Below, one piece after another: positions 1 to 10,049 of a DNA stretch of 36,698 bases. The position numbers and the translations under genes are program-made. The notes under the pieces were generated by a model. The model saw only the letters and a program-made list of their open reading frames with translations, was not told the DNA's origin and did no database searches. Within the stretch, counting starts at the first letter, position 1, and each line of letters begins with the position of its first letter. The DNA is taken from assembly GCA_000934385.1 (NCBI GenBank), contig KN880667.1, forward strand, positions 1 through 36,698. Reading direction: 5' to 3'. The stretch comes from Cylindrobasidium torrendii FP15055 ss-10 (taxonomy: Eukaryota > Basidiomycota > Agaricomycetes > Agaricales > Physalacriaceae).

Positions 1-60
1 GGGCGGGGCGAGAGAAGATGGGGGTTGGGGGTGGGGGGGAGCGGGGGAGCGGGGACTTAC

Positions 61-301
61 GGGTTGGCCTGGGCAGTAGGGTTGCGGGGTGCAGGAACGT
101 CGCAGCGCACAAGGGGACCGAATCTATCAAAGAAAAACAGATAATGAGTTGGCCCACTCCTTCTCCATCCCCCCCGCCCCCCAGCCACATTGAGGCGCGC
201 AGGAAAGGGCAGACGGCAGAAACGCACCGTTCGAATTCGAAGGCAAGGTCTCGGGCGCGCGCAGACGGGTGGAAGCCACTGACGAACAAGATGCGAGGCA
301 T
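61..301 (-). CDS. RRM-domain RNA-binding protein, 5' part only
   Basis: This is the start of a gene that runs off the left edge. Exon 1 is 228-301 and exon 2 is 61-123. Their intron (124-227) has a GTGCGT donor and a TTTGATAG acceptor, and a GTAAGT donor follows exon 2 at position 60. The joined reading begins MPRILFVSGF and continues through RDLAFEFERFGPLVRCDVP to NPTAQANP. This is the first half of an RRM fold: the RNP2 strand (LFVSGF), helix 1 and strand 2 with the FGPLVRCDV turn. The rest of the RRM, including RNP1, lies outside the window. SR-type and other RRM splicing factors look like this, so a role in nuclear pre-mRNA handling is inferred from family only. The start codon follows a run of A residues. 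Splice phases agree (74 nt, then 63 nt ending in phase 2). Confidence 0.72.
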
Positions 302-770
302 TTTTTTTTTCTCGATGGTGGTCAGACAAGCAAGTATGGTGAAAGGACAAAACGTTTCGCTTTTCCTTCGGTTTCTATTTTTCGGCTACGAGTCATGTGT
401 GTGGGTGTGTTTGGCTGGGACGTGTGGCGGTGGCACATGTGCTTTCTGAGGGCCAGCCGCCAGTGCCACCGTTCGATTCGCGGCAACAGGACAAGATTTC
501 AGACCTGAGGGAATACTATAAGAACGCTTTGCAGAGCCAACATTGACCCCTGTCATGGTGTGCGTGACCGTGAATGTCGCTCACGGATCGTTGCCCCTTG
601 CACTCTTTCACATTGACACGATTGCCAGTGAGCTTCAGGCAAAGTGCTGGATGTGAGCTAAGAATAAACTCTGAAGGGAAGCTTTGGAGCTGGGCTGGGA
701 ATAGCTTGCCATGTATGTACTGAAGCGGACAGGTAATTTCGCTTCAAATTCTGTTAATGTAGTGAGGCTA

Positions 771-830
771 CTGTCACTTCTGGAAAGTGAGGCTGTCACT
801 TCTGGAAATGGGCTGTCACTTCTGGAAATG
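771..830. repeat. Tandem repeat, about 20 bp x 3
   Basis: Three head-to-tail copies start with CTGTCACTTCTGGAAA at 771, 793 and 813. They are followed by GTGAGG, TGGG and TGGATGG respectively. It is a short non-coding minisatellite with no visible gene function. Confidence 0.85.
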
Positions 831-869
831 GATGGGTTGTCAACTTTTGCATTCGTTCTGTGTTCTTTG

Positions 870-930
870 CTCTCTCTCATACTGGACAATTTCTCTCTCT
901 CATACTAGTGCTCTCTCTCTCATACTAGAC
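870..930. repeat. Imperfect repeat CTCTCTCTCATACTAG x 3
   Basis: Three imperfect copies of a CT-dinucleotide run followed by CATACTAG or CATACTGG lie close together. The last two are nearly adjacent. It is simple-sequence DNA in the intergenic region. Confidence 0.75.
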
Positions 931-1499
931 ACGAGTCGAATTCAAACTTGGAAGAAGTCAAAGGCCGGGGTTGTATCCATAAGTTCTCCCGGGCCGGGGT
1001 GGGTGGGCAGTACGCTGCCCGGCATGCGTTCGTGTTTCTCACTTAACATCCTAATCCTCAGGCTGTTTTTTTTTTTTGGGGGGGTTTGGTTAGTGTTGTC
1101 TGTATGTATGTCGTTCCGCTTTGGTATACCACAGTTCCGCTTCAGTCACGGTATACAGGTATGATTTGCTTGAGATACACCCATCTTGACTTTGGGTTGA
1201 CTTTGACTTTAGGTTGAAGACGCTCGTTGAAGGCTGATCCAAATGTAATGCCGTGTTGTGCTAGACCCCGAATATTGAATACCTGGTCGACTCTCACGTC
1301 TCCGTCTAATATCTTGGCCAAGGGGCTCGATTTTCATTGTCTCATGCGAAGATGAAAGAGTGAGGTGCTACTCTACGACATGAACGCTGCATTACCATTA
1401 CATACTCTACTTTTCTCTCCCATTCTAACACTCATACCACCCTCCTACCAATACGCCTCTCGCAGCCCTCACACCACTTTCCTACCGATACGCTATACG

Positions 1500-4175
1500 C
1501 TACACACACCTCATCCGCATAACATCCACCTTCCACCTCCTCACCTCCTCCGCACTCGGCATAACCTCCTCCCCACACCACGCCTCCAACCACACCACCA
1601 TGCCTGTCCATCGACTCTGAGTCTCCCCACCGCTCCGCCGACTCTCCCCGCTGCTTCCCGGACTCTCCCCACCGCTTCCCCGACTCTCTTCACCGCTCAC
1701 CCCGCCCGCCCGCCCACCCTCCCCGCCAACCATCTCCGACACCGCCGCCTGAGGCTCCCGCGCAACAACCTCATGCCACAACGCCAACACCAACGCCAAA
1801 AACTCCCTATCCGGGTTGATCCCCGCGCCCCGCATCGCACGTAGCATCCGGGGAATCTCGAGGGACGGGGAGGGGGAGGTGGGGGAGAGGACGAGGAGTC
1901 TGGCGTATTCCCTGCATATTTCCAAATCCACTTCCACTGAGGCGTTCGGCGTGGGGTTAGGAGAGAAGGAGGACGGGGAGGAGGAAGAGGAGGAGGAGGA
2001 GGAGGAGGAGGGAGAAGGGTGCATAGCATCCCAAAAGAGCGTACGCGCGGATTGTGCAGGGTCAGACCATACCCCGCCTGCTCTGTACATGTCCCCGCGG
2101 ACCCAGAGCTGCTCGAACGCCCTCACCCCATCTTCCCTCTTCTCCTTCCTCTCCTTCCCCTTCCCGTACGTTAGGGAAAGCGAAAAAGAAAGCGAAGGCA
2201 TCCTAAACACAAACACACTCGAATCCATCCGAACAGCGACGCGCGCAGCCCGAATAACCCTCCTCAACATCCCCGCGTCCCTTGTACACCCATACATCCC
2301 CTCGACCCACTCCCACATCACCCACACAGCGTCCGGTCTCTCCTTCCTTATCCACGCATCCATCATCACGCCCACCATCGCCCCCGTAATAGGCACAGGC
2401 GGCTGGAATTTATAGGGCGCAGGCAACGCCACATCCACACGCGCCGCATACCTCTCCAAAAGCCCTAACACCCTACCGGTGCTCCCCAACGCGATGTGCA
2501 GGAGGAGCGCAGCGCAGAGTGCTGGGGCGTCGATGGGAAACCCGCCGCGCTCGAGGAGGAGCCAGTACGCGCGGGCTTGCTGGAGTGCGCCGCGTTGCGT
2601 GAGTGCACGGATGAGGACGGTGTAGATGTATAAGTTTCGTGTCCGTCGGTGTCGGCGGTACAGCGCAAGCACACCGGACGCAGGGATATGTCTCCGCGTC
2701 CGCCAGAGTAAAGCCGATAACGCCTTCGTCCGATCTCGCGAAGACATCGCGGGAGTCAAGCCTAGCGGTGTCCGATCCGGAGAATACACGCGCGGACTCC
2801 TCATCCCCCCAACAAGGTTCCTCAAAAACTCAAACGCCCAAGTATTCGTCGCAGACGCTTCACCATCTTCACCCTCAACAAAAGCCTTCACCTGCTCCCT
2901 ATACCTCCTCGCATCCTGTACACTCCCCTCCCTCGAAAACACCCTCACAAACGCCTCCAACTGCTCTTTCGTCGGAACCTCCCCCGTCCGCCTCATCCTC
3001 TCATACAAATACACCGTCAACTCCACCGTAAGCGCACGGTCATTCAGCAACTGCACATACACCCCGGCTTGGAGCTTCATGTCCTGCCGTTCCATCGTCT
3101 CCAACACCTCCACAGCGAGTTTCGCTGTGGGGGCGCTCCAGGAGACCCGACGAGCAGATAGGGACCGGAGGAAGAGGTTATACTCCGCTGCGCTTGTGCT
3201 AGGGAGACGGATGAACTCCCGGACGACACCGCACAGGGCACGGTCCAATCCAAACCGGGAAAGGTGGAACGCCGTTAGGATGAGGAGGCCTGGACGGTAC
3301 ACTGCAGATACCGACGCAGAGAGGGAAAGAGAGGCAGCGTCAAGCGCCTGGCTCGGCGTTTTGGTGCTGAACGCGATGCGGTAGAGCGTAGCCCAGACTG
3401 GCGTATGCACTTGCTGTTTCTCTTCGCTGCCGCTGCCGCTGGCTTCCTGCTCGTCCTCTTCAACCGTTGCCAAGTCATTTCGGGAAAGAGCACGCCTTAA
3501 CACCCCACTCCCCCTCACCCTCGCATACTCCGCAAACGACACTCCAGCCGCCGCCAGCGCGCCGTGCAGCTCCACCCGGCTGCCCGTATGTATCGCGGTG
3601 AGGAGGCGCCAGAAGGGTTGGGGGTGCGCTGTGGCTCGTGTCTCTGCGGATACTCGTACTGGAGTTGTTCGTGTCTGCGTCGGCGTATGAGCTGCTACTG
3701 GGGATATTCTTTCTGGAGTGGTTGTGGTCGTTGGGAGTAATAGTGACGCGGGAGTTGGTTCTGCGCGTAGAGATGAGCCTGTTGGCGGTGGTGGTGTGTA
3801 CGTATGTACTGTTGGAGATATTGGGGCAGCAGCCGCCTCCAGCGCCTTGACGATCCTCACAGGCGCAATCAGGTTCCCCCTCCCTCTCCCTACTCCAAAC
3901 GAGTATGCTCTGCTTCCCGAATACGCTCTGCTTCCCAATATCTTCAGCGTTGGCGGTATCGAGTGTAGGGGTGAGCACAAGAGCGTTGACGTCCCCGTGC
4001 GTATGCCTGAGCTCGTCGTCTTCTCAGCAAACAGCATTCCTGGTCGCGTGTCTTGGAGCATCCCTGGTGTGGATATCGTCCTCTGCGCTCCGTGTGTCAT
4101 CCTGGCTCCATGTATCGTCCCCGCGCCCGTCCCTGCCGTATGAGTCCACAGCCATCCTACACGGCGGAGGAGCAT
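1500..4175 (-). CDS. PPR-like mitochondrial protein
   Basis: A single open frame of 891 codons begins at ATG 4175. The N-terminus is rich in Arg, Ser, Thr and Ala with few acidic residues, as in mitochondrial targeting sequences. Residues about 330-620 are predicted to be mainly paired helices with PPR character. Visible examples are YNLFLRSL, GVYVQLLNDRAL followed by LYERMRRTGEVPTKEQLEAF, and LYIYTVLIRALTQRGALQQA followed by LLERGGFPIDAPAL. Fungal PPR proteins of this size act in mitochondrial RNA processing, stability or translation. The target here cannot be told. A poly-Ser tract (about residue 725) and a Gly/Ser/Glu-rich tract near residue 840 are low complexity and come from AGG/GAG-type simple DNA. 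The lack of introns is unusual among its neighbours. The repeats are too degenerate for me to count securely. Confidence 0.75.
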   Translation of the reverse strand: MLLRRVGWLWTHTAGTGAGTIHGARMTHGAQRTISTPGMLQDTRPGMLFAEKTTSSGIRTGTSTLLCSPLHSIPPTLKILGSRAYSGSRAYSFGVGRGRGNLIAPVRIVKALEAAAAPISPTVHTYTPPPPTGSSLRAEPTPASLLLPTTTTTPERISPVAAHTPTQTRTTPVRVSAETRATAHPQPFWRLLTAIHTGSRVELHGALAAAGVSFAEYARVRGSGVLRRALSRNDLATVEEDEQEASGSGSEEKQQVHTPVWATLYRIAFSTKTPSQALDAASLSLSASVSAVYRPGLLILTAFHLSRFGLDRALCGVVREFIRLPSTSAAEYNLFLRSLSARRVSWSAPTAKLAVEVLETMERQDMKLQAGVYVQLLNDRALTVELTVYLYERMRRTGEVPTKEQLEAFVRVFSREGSVQDARRYREQVKAFVEGEDGEASATNTWAFEFLRNLVGGMRSPRVYSPDRTPLGLTPAMSSRDRTKALSALLWRTRRHIPASGVLALYRRHRRTRNLYIYTVLIRALTQRGALQQARAYWLLLERGGFPIDAPALCAALLLHIALGSTGRVLGLLERYAARVDVALPAPYKFQPPVPITGAMVGVMMDAWIRKERPDAVWVMWEWVEGMYGCTRDAGMLRRVIRAARVAVRMDSSVFVFRMPSLSFSLSLTYGKGKERKEKREDGVRAFEQLWVRGDMYRAGGVWSDPAQSARTLFWDAMHPSPSSSSSSSSSSSPSSFSPNPTPNASVEVDLEICREYARLLVLSPTSPSPSLEIPRMLRAMRGAGINPDREFLALVLALWHEVVAREPQAAVSEMVGGEGGRAGGVSGEESRGSGGESPGSSGESRRSGGETQSRWTGMVVWLEAWCGEEVMPSAEEVRRWKVDVMRMRCV

Positions 4176-4564
4176 GCATCTACCCCCTCCTTGGCGTCGC
4201 GTATAAGTCCAAGTCTAGGTGTCTGTGTCGCGCACGAGTCTCTATGTCGCGTACACCTCTCTGTGTCGGTGTCGCGTCCTGTAATATCACGTACACGCTA
4301 AGCAAAGCAACGCAGAGGAAGAAGGTATTCACAAGCGCACCTAAAAGCCGCACCTAAAACCCTAATTCCCTCTTCGTGCCTCTCCAAACGCGGCAGTGCT
4401 GAGCAAGCCTCGAAACAGAGTTCGTCGCGGTAACAGTGCAAAAGCCTCTGCTCGCCGAACGCCGAATGCCCGATCGTGTTTTCGGCAGTGATCCGCTCCT
4501 GCATCACGACCAAGTCTCCAAAGACAAAACTGCGTGAGGAGAAATGGTGGCGAGCGACGGGCAC
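4176..4564. promoter_or_regulatory. Intergenic, upstream of PPR gene
   Basis: This stretch separates the PPR start (minus strand) from tRNA-Ala copy 1 (plus strand), so it should hold the PPR promoter. It contains a loose repeat around GTGTCTGTGTCGCGCACGAG at 4219-4280. I see no convincing TATA box or other gene. Confidence 0.45.
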
Positions 4565-4639
4565 GGGCACATGGTGTAGTTGGTTTATCACGCCCGCTTA
4601 GCATGCGGGAGGTGTTGGGTTCAATTCCCAATGTGTCCA
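4565..4639 (+). tRNA. tRNA-Ala(AGC): tRNA-Ala (anticodon AGC), copy 1
   Basis: The 75-nt sequence folds as a complete cloverleaf. The acceptor stem is GGGCACA with TGTGTCC plus discriminator A, and includes the G3:U70 wobble pair that marks alanine tRNAs. The D-arm follows TG. The anticodon stem CCCGC/GCGGG closes the loop TTAGCAT, giving anticodon AGC. The variable loop has 5 nt and the T-arm is TTGGG/CCCAA around TTCAATT. The internal A box (TGGTGTAGTTGG) and B box (GGTTCAATTCC) for RNA polymerase III are both present. There is no intron, and CCA is not encoded, as expected for a nuclear gene. A second identical copy lies at 17588-17662. Confidence 0.97.
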
Positions 4640-4658
4640 TTCAAAAACTGCTCCAGTG

Positions 4659-4671
4659 TTTTTCTGTTTTT
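4659..4671 (+). terminator. RNA polymerase III terminator of tRNA-Ala copy 1
   Basis: Two T5 runs (4659-4663 and 4667-4671) lie 19-32 nt downstream of the tRNA, in the position of a main and a backup Pol III stop. Confidence 0.7.
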
Positions 4672-4805
4672 GTGCTTGCTTTTGTTTTGCAGCCCACCCG
4701 CTTGTTTTTTTATCCGCCCGGACTATTGTGCAGTGTGCAGTGGATGCTAGGATGGCATCGGAGGTCTGGTCCTGGTACCCATGCTCAGCCTGTACCTACT
4801 GCCTA

Positions 4806-4860
4806 TGCGCAATACACCTGTACCTATGCTCAATACACCTGTACCTATGCTCGCTGTACC
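4806..4860. repeat. Tandem repeat, about 22 bp
   Basis: The unit CAATACACCTGTACCTATGC occurs twice in tandem. It is flanked by partial copies (CCTGTACC, TGTACCTACTGCCTATGC). Confidence 0.75.
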
Positions 4861-5096
4861 GGTCGATAGTATGCCACAACCTCACTGTATTTTACCCGCA
4901 CTAAGCCCTTGACCGACAACTGAGCGCGAGCAAGCAATAGTAAAAAGAGCTTGAAGCGTTGAAGTGTGAAGAGCTTGAACCAAAGTTCTTCTCTCCTCTC
5001 CTTTTTCCGGCCGTGAGTTCGTAAACTAAGTTAGTAGTAACTTAAGTACCTGCGCCCTTTGCCGTACCCGTGTATCGATATTCAGGCTGCTTATAT

Positions 5097-5147
5097 AGTT
5101 CGTTCGTATCCATAGTTCGTTCGTATCCAAAGTTTGTTCGTATCCAA
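5097..5147. repeat. Tandem repeat AGTTCGTTCGTATCCA x 3
   Basis: Three near-identical copies of 16-18 bp follow one another; the third has TTTG for TTCG. The repeat is non-coding. Confidence 0.85.
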
Positions 5148-5462
5148 GAGGTCGCTACATACTGCTTCAGCTCTTCTAAGTTACATGAATACAAACGATC
5201 TTTGTTATACACGAATAACGATGCGGCATGTACCACGCTAAGCCTTTCATCCTTCCTTCCAAGACCCAGCTCCCAATGCCCCGATGCAGCGTAAAGTCAA
5301 AGTCGTTATAATACACATCATACATAGCATTGTCCGTAGCCTCGAATAAACATACCACCACACTACTACTTCTACTTACTATACATGTACACCCAACGCC
5401 CTGCGCAGCACCATCCACATCCCACATCCCACATCCACTCGTTTTCATTTCATGCAACAGAC

Positions 5463-8443
5463 TTAACTCTTCCACGCCCCAGGCCTCCCAATCAAATCCA
5501 ACGGATCCTCCCCATCCGTCACCTCCTCCCCACTCTCCTCCTCCCGCGCGCGTATCCGTGCAACGACGCTCTTCCTCGGTCCCTTCTTCCTCGCGGATGT
5601 CAAGGCTCGAGAAGACTTGGTGGGATGCGAATACGCAGCAGGAAGCGTGGTGGTGTACGACTTGCCGTTAACCACGACGATGACCTTCCTCTTCGCAGGA
5701 GGATGAGGAGGAGGGTTTTCTTTGGCTTTGGTCGCGGCTGGTCTATGTCCATAGCGTTAGCGTCAGCGTAAAGAAAAGAAAAGAGAACACGGAAAAAGGG
5801 CGATGAGATGAATGCTGAAACGTACCGTTTCTTCTTCGCCTTGACCTTCCCCTCCTCCTCCACCTGTTTCCCACCCTCACCCGCCTCTTTCTTCGCTTTC
5901 GTCCCCTCACCCTTCCGCGCCCGCTTCACAGGCCCCACATCCTCAAGAACGTCCTTTGCCTTCCTCTTCCCTTTCTTCTTGGGCGCGGCGTCTCCATCTT
6001 TCTCTGATGGTGGCGTGGCAGCCAGAAGGTCGTCCTCTTCTAGCGCCGCGGTAAAATCATCGTCTGGTGCAGCGATGGGATCGGCCTCCACGCCCAGAAT
6101 CGGGTCGTCGTCTGTTTCAACGATGGCTTTCTTCCTTCTCTTCTTCTTCTCCGGCACACCACCACCACTCTCATCTGCTGCAGCTGCCTTGGGTTTCCGC
6201 TTCTTGCTCGTCTCCTCCTTCGCCTCTGCCTTGGCCTTAGTTTTGCCCTTAGCCTTCGCCTTAGGCATCACAAGCTCGTCCTCTTCCTCTCCCTCTCCCT
6301 CTTCATCCTCGACTGGGGCAAAGACCTTCCTCCGCTTCTTCGGCGTATCCCTCTCTATCCTCCCCTGTGCGATCACGTCTTTGAGTTTCGCGGAGCTTGA
6401 ACTTGAGGATGCTGCAGGAGCTTTGGAAGACGACGCGGCAGCTTTCGAGCCTGAGCTGGCGGCTTTGGAGGAAGAGGCTTTCGAGGACAAGACAGCTTTC
6501 GAAGACCCTGCCGCTCTGGAAGACCCCGCCGCTCTGGACGACGGCATGGGAACACCCAGAATCTCATCGTCCGACTCCTCCTCCTGTACCTCCTCCTCTT
6601 CTACCACCTCCTCCTCTTCCTCTTCTTCTACCATCTGCTTCCGCTTCTTCCCAGCATTCCCGGACGATGCTTTCGAAGAGGACTTAGCCCCTGCTTTCGA
6701 GGACGCAGCCTTCGAGGACGAGGACGCAGCCCCTGCTTTGGACGCAGCCTTCTGCCGCTTCGCCTTCCCTCCGCCCTCCACACCACTCTCCTCATTCTCC
6801 TCATCCTCCGCAGACGGCGCACCCCGCTTCGTTCCCCTCTTCGTCGTCGACGGCAGAGGAGGCGGCGACGGCGTATCAAAATCCGAATCCACGTCCATGT
6901 CTATTGCCGAACTGGGTGTGGGTTTGGTCTTGGATTTCGATGCTGAGGCCGTCTTGGAGGTTTTTGACGCCGGTTTGGAACTCGATGCAGCCGCTGCCTT
7001 GGAACTCGATGCCGATGCAGCCCTGGTCGACGCAGGTTTGGAACTCTTCGCAGAATCCACACTTATCGTAGTCGATGCTGGTCGTGGTGGTACAGACTCA
7101 ACCCCAGCCCCTGTCCCTACAGACAAGTCAGACACAGACACGGTCACGCGGACGCGGGGACGTACCTCCTATTGCACCCTCAGCGTTAGCATCTCTAGCG
7201 CCAGAGACGAGTCCAGCGTCGTCCTCCTCCTCATCAACCCACCCATCCACATCCACATCCTCCATGCCCTCCGGAATGGGCGTAAGCGGACCACGACGTC
7301 GTGTGGGTTTGGATGGAGCTATACGTGACAAGTCAGCTCAGTACGTGGATTGAGGTAGGTCGGAACGTGGATTCAGACAAGTTAGAGAGTATTTCAAGGC
7401 ATGTTAGAGAAGGAAGGAGAGAGATAGACGTACTCTTCGGCTTTGCTTTAGGTTTCGCAGGCGCTTTCTTCGCCTTCGGTGTCTTGGGCTTCACAGGAGA
7501 CTTAGCCTTAGCCTTCGGTGTCTTGGGCTTCACAGGCGTCTTGGGCTTAGCCTTAGCCTTGGGCTTCTTGGGCGTCTTTGCAGCTGCCTTGACCGGCGAC
7601 GCGTCCTTCATTAGCGACGCGTCCTTCACAGGCGATGACTTGACAGGAGACGCAGATTCTACACCACCATCAGCAACCCGAACCCAAACAATCACTTATA
7701 CGCTGGGGTAGAGGAGACAACGTACCTTGATTCTCCGCACCACTCTTCCTCGCACTGCTAGCCTTTGCACTAGCACCTCCTCCTCCTCCACTCTTCCTCG
7801 CGCTCGCCGCACCTCCTGCAGATTTCCTCGCACTAGCAGCTCCCCCACTCTTCCTCTTCCCGCTAACCGCTTTCGCACTAGCACCACCACTCTTCCGCGC
7901 CCTCACAACCTTCGCCGGCGAAGACACCTTCTTCCTCGCCACCACCCCCACCATAGCAAGGAACTTGTTTTCTTTCGGTTTCACGAATATTCTGTTGAGG
8001 GGAGCGTCAGTGTTCTGGTCTGCATGCATGCAATGTGTGATGTGAAAGGTATGGTGTGAAGGAGGAAAGAATGAGGGGAGGGTTTGGATGCGCGTGAATG
8101 TGTGATGTGAAGGGAAAGACTGGGTTATGTATATGTGGAGAAGGAGTTGGATCTGGATTGCAGGAAATACAGATGAATTGGGCACGGGAACATCTCAAAC
8201 GCAGAAGCACCTGAAGAAATTGCAGGAGGACCTCCACAGCTCAGAAGCGTGCAACAAAGGCAAATGCGACAAGATAAAGGGCAAAAGCACGGGAAAGAAA
8301 GAAGAAGAGAAGAATAGAACGCACCCTCCCCGATCCCGCTTCCTCGCCATCTGCCTCTTCGCACGCGCCTCCCTGCTCGCCTGCACATCAAATTCCTGCG
8401 CCGCCCCCGCTGCGTTATTTGGATTGCGTAGTGGAGTCTCCAT
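5463..8443 (-). CDS. Lys/Ala/Ser-rich nuclear protein with histone-H1-like S/T-P-x-K tail
   Basis: Six exons (8325-8443, 7726-7991, 7434-7658, 7166-7318, 5826-7116, 5463-5742) join to 2334 nt, 777 aa. Donors are GTACGT or similar; acceptors include ATAG, TGTAG and CAACAG. The N-terminus (METPLRNPNNAAG, then RKRDRGG-IFVKPKENKFLAMVG) is the only part that looks globular. A tail of SPVK, TPKK and TPKAK motifs follows, resembling histone H1 tails and offering S/T-P-x-K sites for cyclin-dependent kinases. Next come an acidic patch (WVDEEEDD), long Ser/Lys/Ala runs and Glu-rich stretches. The C-terminus holds a more ordered segment (VIVVVNGKSYTTTLPAAY). Nuclear location and chromatin or nucleic-acid contact are inferred from composition only. 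I recognise no named family. The 333-nt first intron is long for this locus, so the exon 1 to exon 2 join is the least certain. Confidence 0.68.
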
Positions 8444-10049
8444 CGTCGTTCGCGGCGGCCTTGAGTTCTAGTCGGTTGGTCTTGCAAACTTAGGTTCGAC
8501 GTTCTGGTAGATAGATGCACCGTTGGCGTCCACAAGTCGGACGTCGGATGTAGGTTGTAGGCAGGGCTAATCGTCCTCTGCACAGGCCCAGTGTTCTCCC
8601 GAGGGACGCGTACGTCTCCAGCAGTTAAGTAATGCAGCGTCGCCAGTGTATCCGCCGTAAGTGTTTGCCGCGCCGTAGTGTTTGCTGCGCCTAGTGATTG
8701 GCCGCGAAAAGATAGCAGAGGTACCGCTGATGATGGTAAGAAAGCAGATCGCGGCAGGCAAGCAACATCACCTATTTGCTTCCGAACGCGAACAAACACG
8801 CACGCGGCGATCACGTGGGGACGTGTACGCGGTTTTGTGGCGTTAGTCTTTTGAGCTCGGTCTTGGTGGTGTGTAGTGAAGCTCGAGCGATGCACATTAT
8901 TATGAGCTCAGGTAATTTATGAGCTCAGATACTTTACAGTGCTACTACACATCAAACTTCGAACTTACTTGTTGGCCTCCAATGTAGTACAAATACCACG
9001 GAGAACTCGAACGTCCTCGCTTTCGCTTTATACTTCTACACACGGTAAATATTTCAATAACATTGATGATCTAATTTCTGGTAGCTTGTAGAGAGTCGAG
9101 GTTGTTCTGTGCCTCAGTGTACACTGTGTTTGGGGGTTCTAAATTCTAATCGTCGCTAAGTTAAGTACTCGGTACGATGTCTCTGCAAACATTATCGTTG
9201 CGACGGGTCACACTATGCTCTTACAGTCTCCAAGTACGGAAAGACACAGGATGTACTTACTGTTCATTCGTACAGTTGATGCTCACTATGTAGTATGTAG
9301 TATGCACAGCCGCATATGAACATGAGAATTCAGGAGTCTGACAAGCAGTGCATTGCATATTACCTTGACTGATTCTGCGTACAGGTATACAACAAGTTCT
9401 ACATCCTACATCAATTTAGCTCTACATACAAATAAATAACGAGTTCTACTTCGATTTTTCTGCTATCTTCGGGACTCAGCCAGGCCATTGACCTTCTCGC
9501 TTCTCATCAAGTCAAAATAGTGCATCGTCGAGACGACATAGTAGAGCACAGCAGAGTAGGGCACTCATGCAGAATGCGAAGTTGGACGCTACAAGTGACT
9601 CCACCCCATGACACCACTACCTGCCACAGCACACGAACCCGTTCACGAGCAGAACAAGTTCAGTATCGAAGATCGTTATCTTATACACCCTCATTTGCAC
9701 TCAAGTAAGTACTAGCACTCTCCCTAGACCATCCCCACTCGTCCGCACCCTTACACGCTCGCCCACTCAACCAGCTCCATGATTCTAACTACCCAGCGTT
9801 GACGTTGATCTTTGACCAAATCTTATTACATAAATAAGAACAACAAACCCGAGATAAAAGAAAAAAAAAAGAGACGTAATTCGTACAGAAAGAAAGAGAA
9901 AGAGAGAGAGAGCAATTGCAGAAAACACGGTACATCACACGACATAATTGTCCCCTTTTTACTTCGTCCAGCGCACCCTACGGTGGCCATCACCTCTATC
10001 ACCCCGTCTGCAGGCGCACCCTTGGGTCACCTCGCTCCCTCCGGTCGCT
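8444..10049. other. Long intergenic region (1.6 kb)
   Basis: The left end is the promoter side of the Lys-rich protein gene and the right end abuts the 3' end of the bHLH gene. Base composition is visibly more A/T-rich than the flanking genes from about 8880 on. Frames are short and broken on both strands. I found no tRNA-like fold, mobile element or splice-consistent coding chain. Confidence 0.55.

Larger units (their letters stand above)
302..1499. other. Intergenic, upstream of RRM gene and downstream of PPR gene
   Basis: No gene is supported here. The left part should hold the promoter of the RRM gene on the minus strand. Two small tandem repeats (771-830 and 870-930) and a T9/G7 homopolymer stretch near 1065-1085 stand out. 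The right end is C-rich, T-poor sequence leading into the 3' end of the PPR gene. Confidence 0.6.
4672..5462. other. Intergenic with two short tandem repeats
   Basis: No gene is supported between tRNA-Ala copy 1 and the 3' end of the Lys-rich protein gene. The stretch holds the repeats at 4806-4860 and 5097-5147. Open frames here are short and have no recognisable domain. Confidence 0.55.

Noticed and set aside
5808..7328. 506-codon plus-strand open frame rich in Ser, Phe, Ala and Asp
   Set aside because: It is antisense to the Lys/Ala/Ser/Glu-rich gene; the repetitive codons of that gene keep the opposite frame open. The minus-strand exon chain has consistent splice sites and phases.
8125..8895. 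256-codon minus-strand open frame
   Set aside because: It overlaps the first intron and exon 1 of the Lys-rich protein in another frame, shows no domain and has no splice support.
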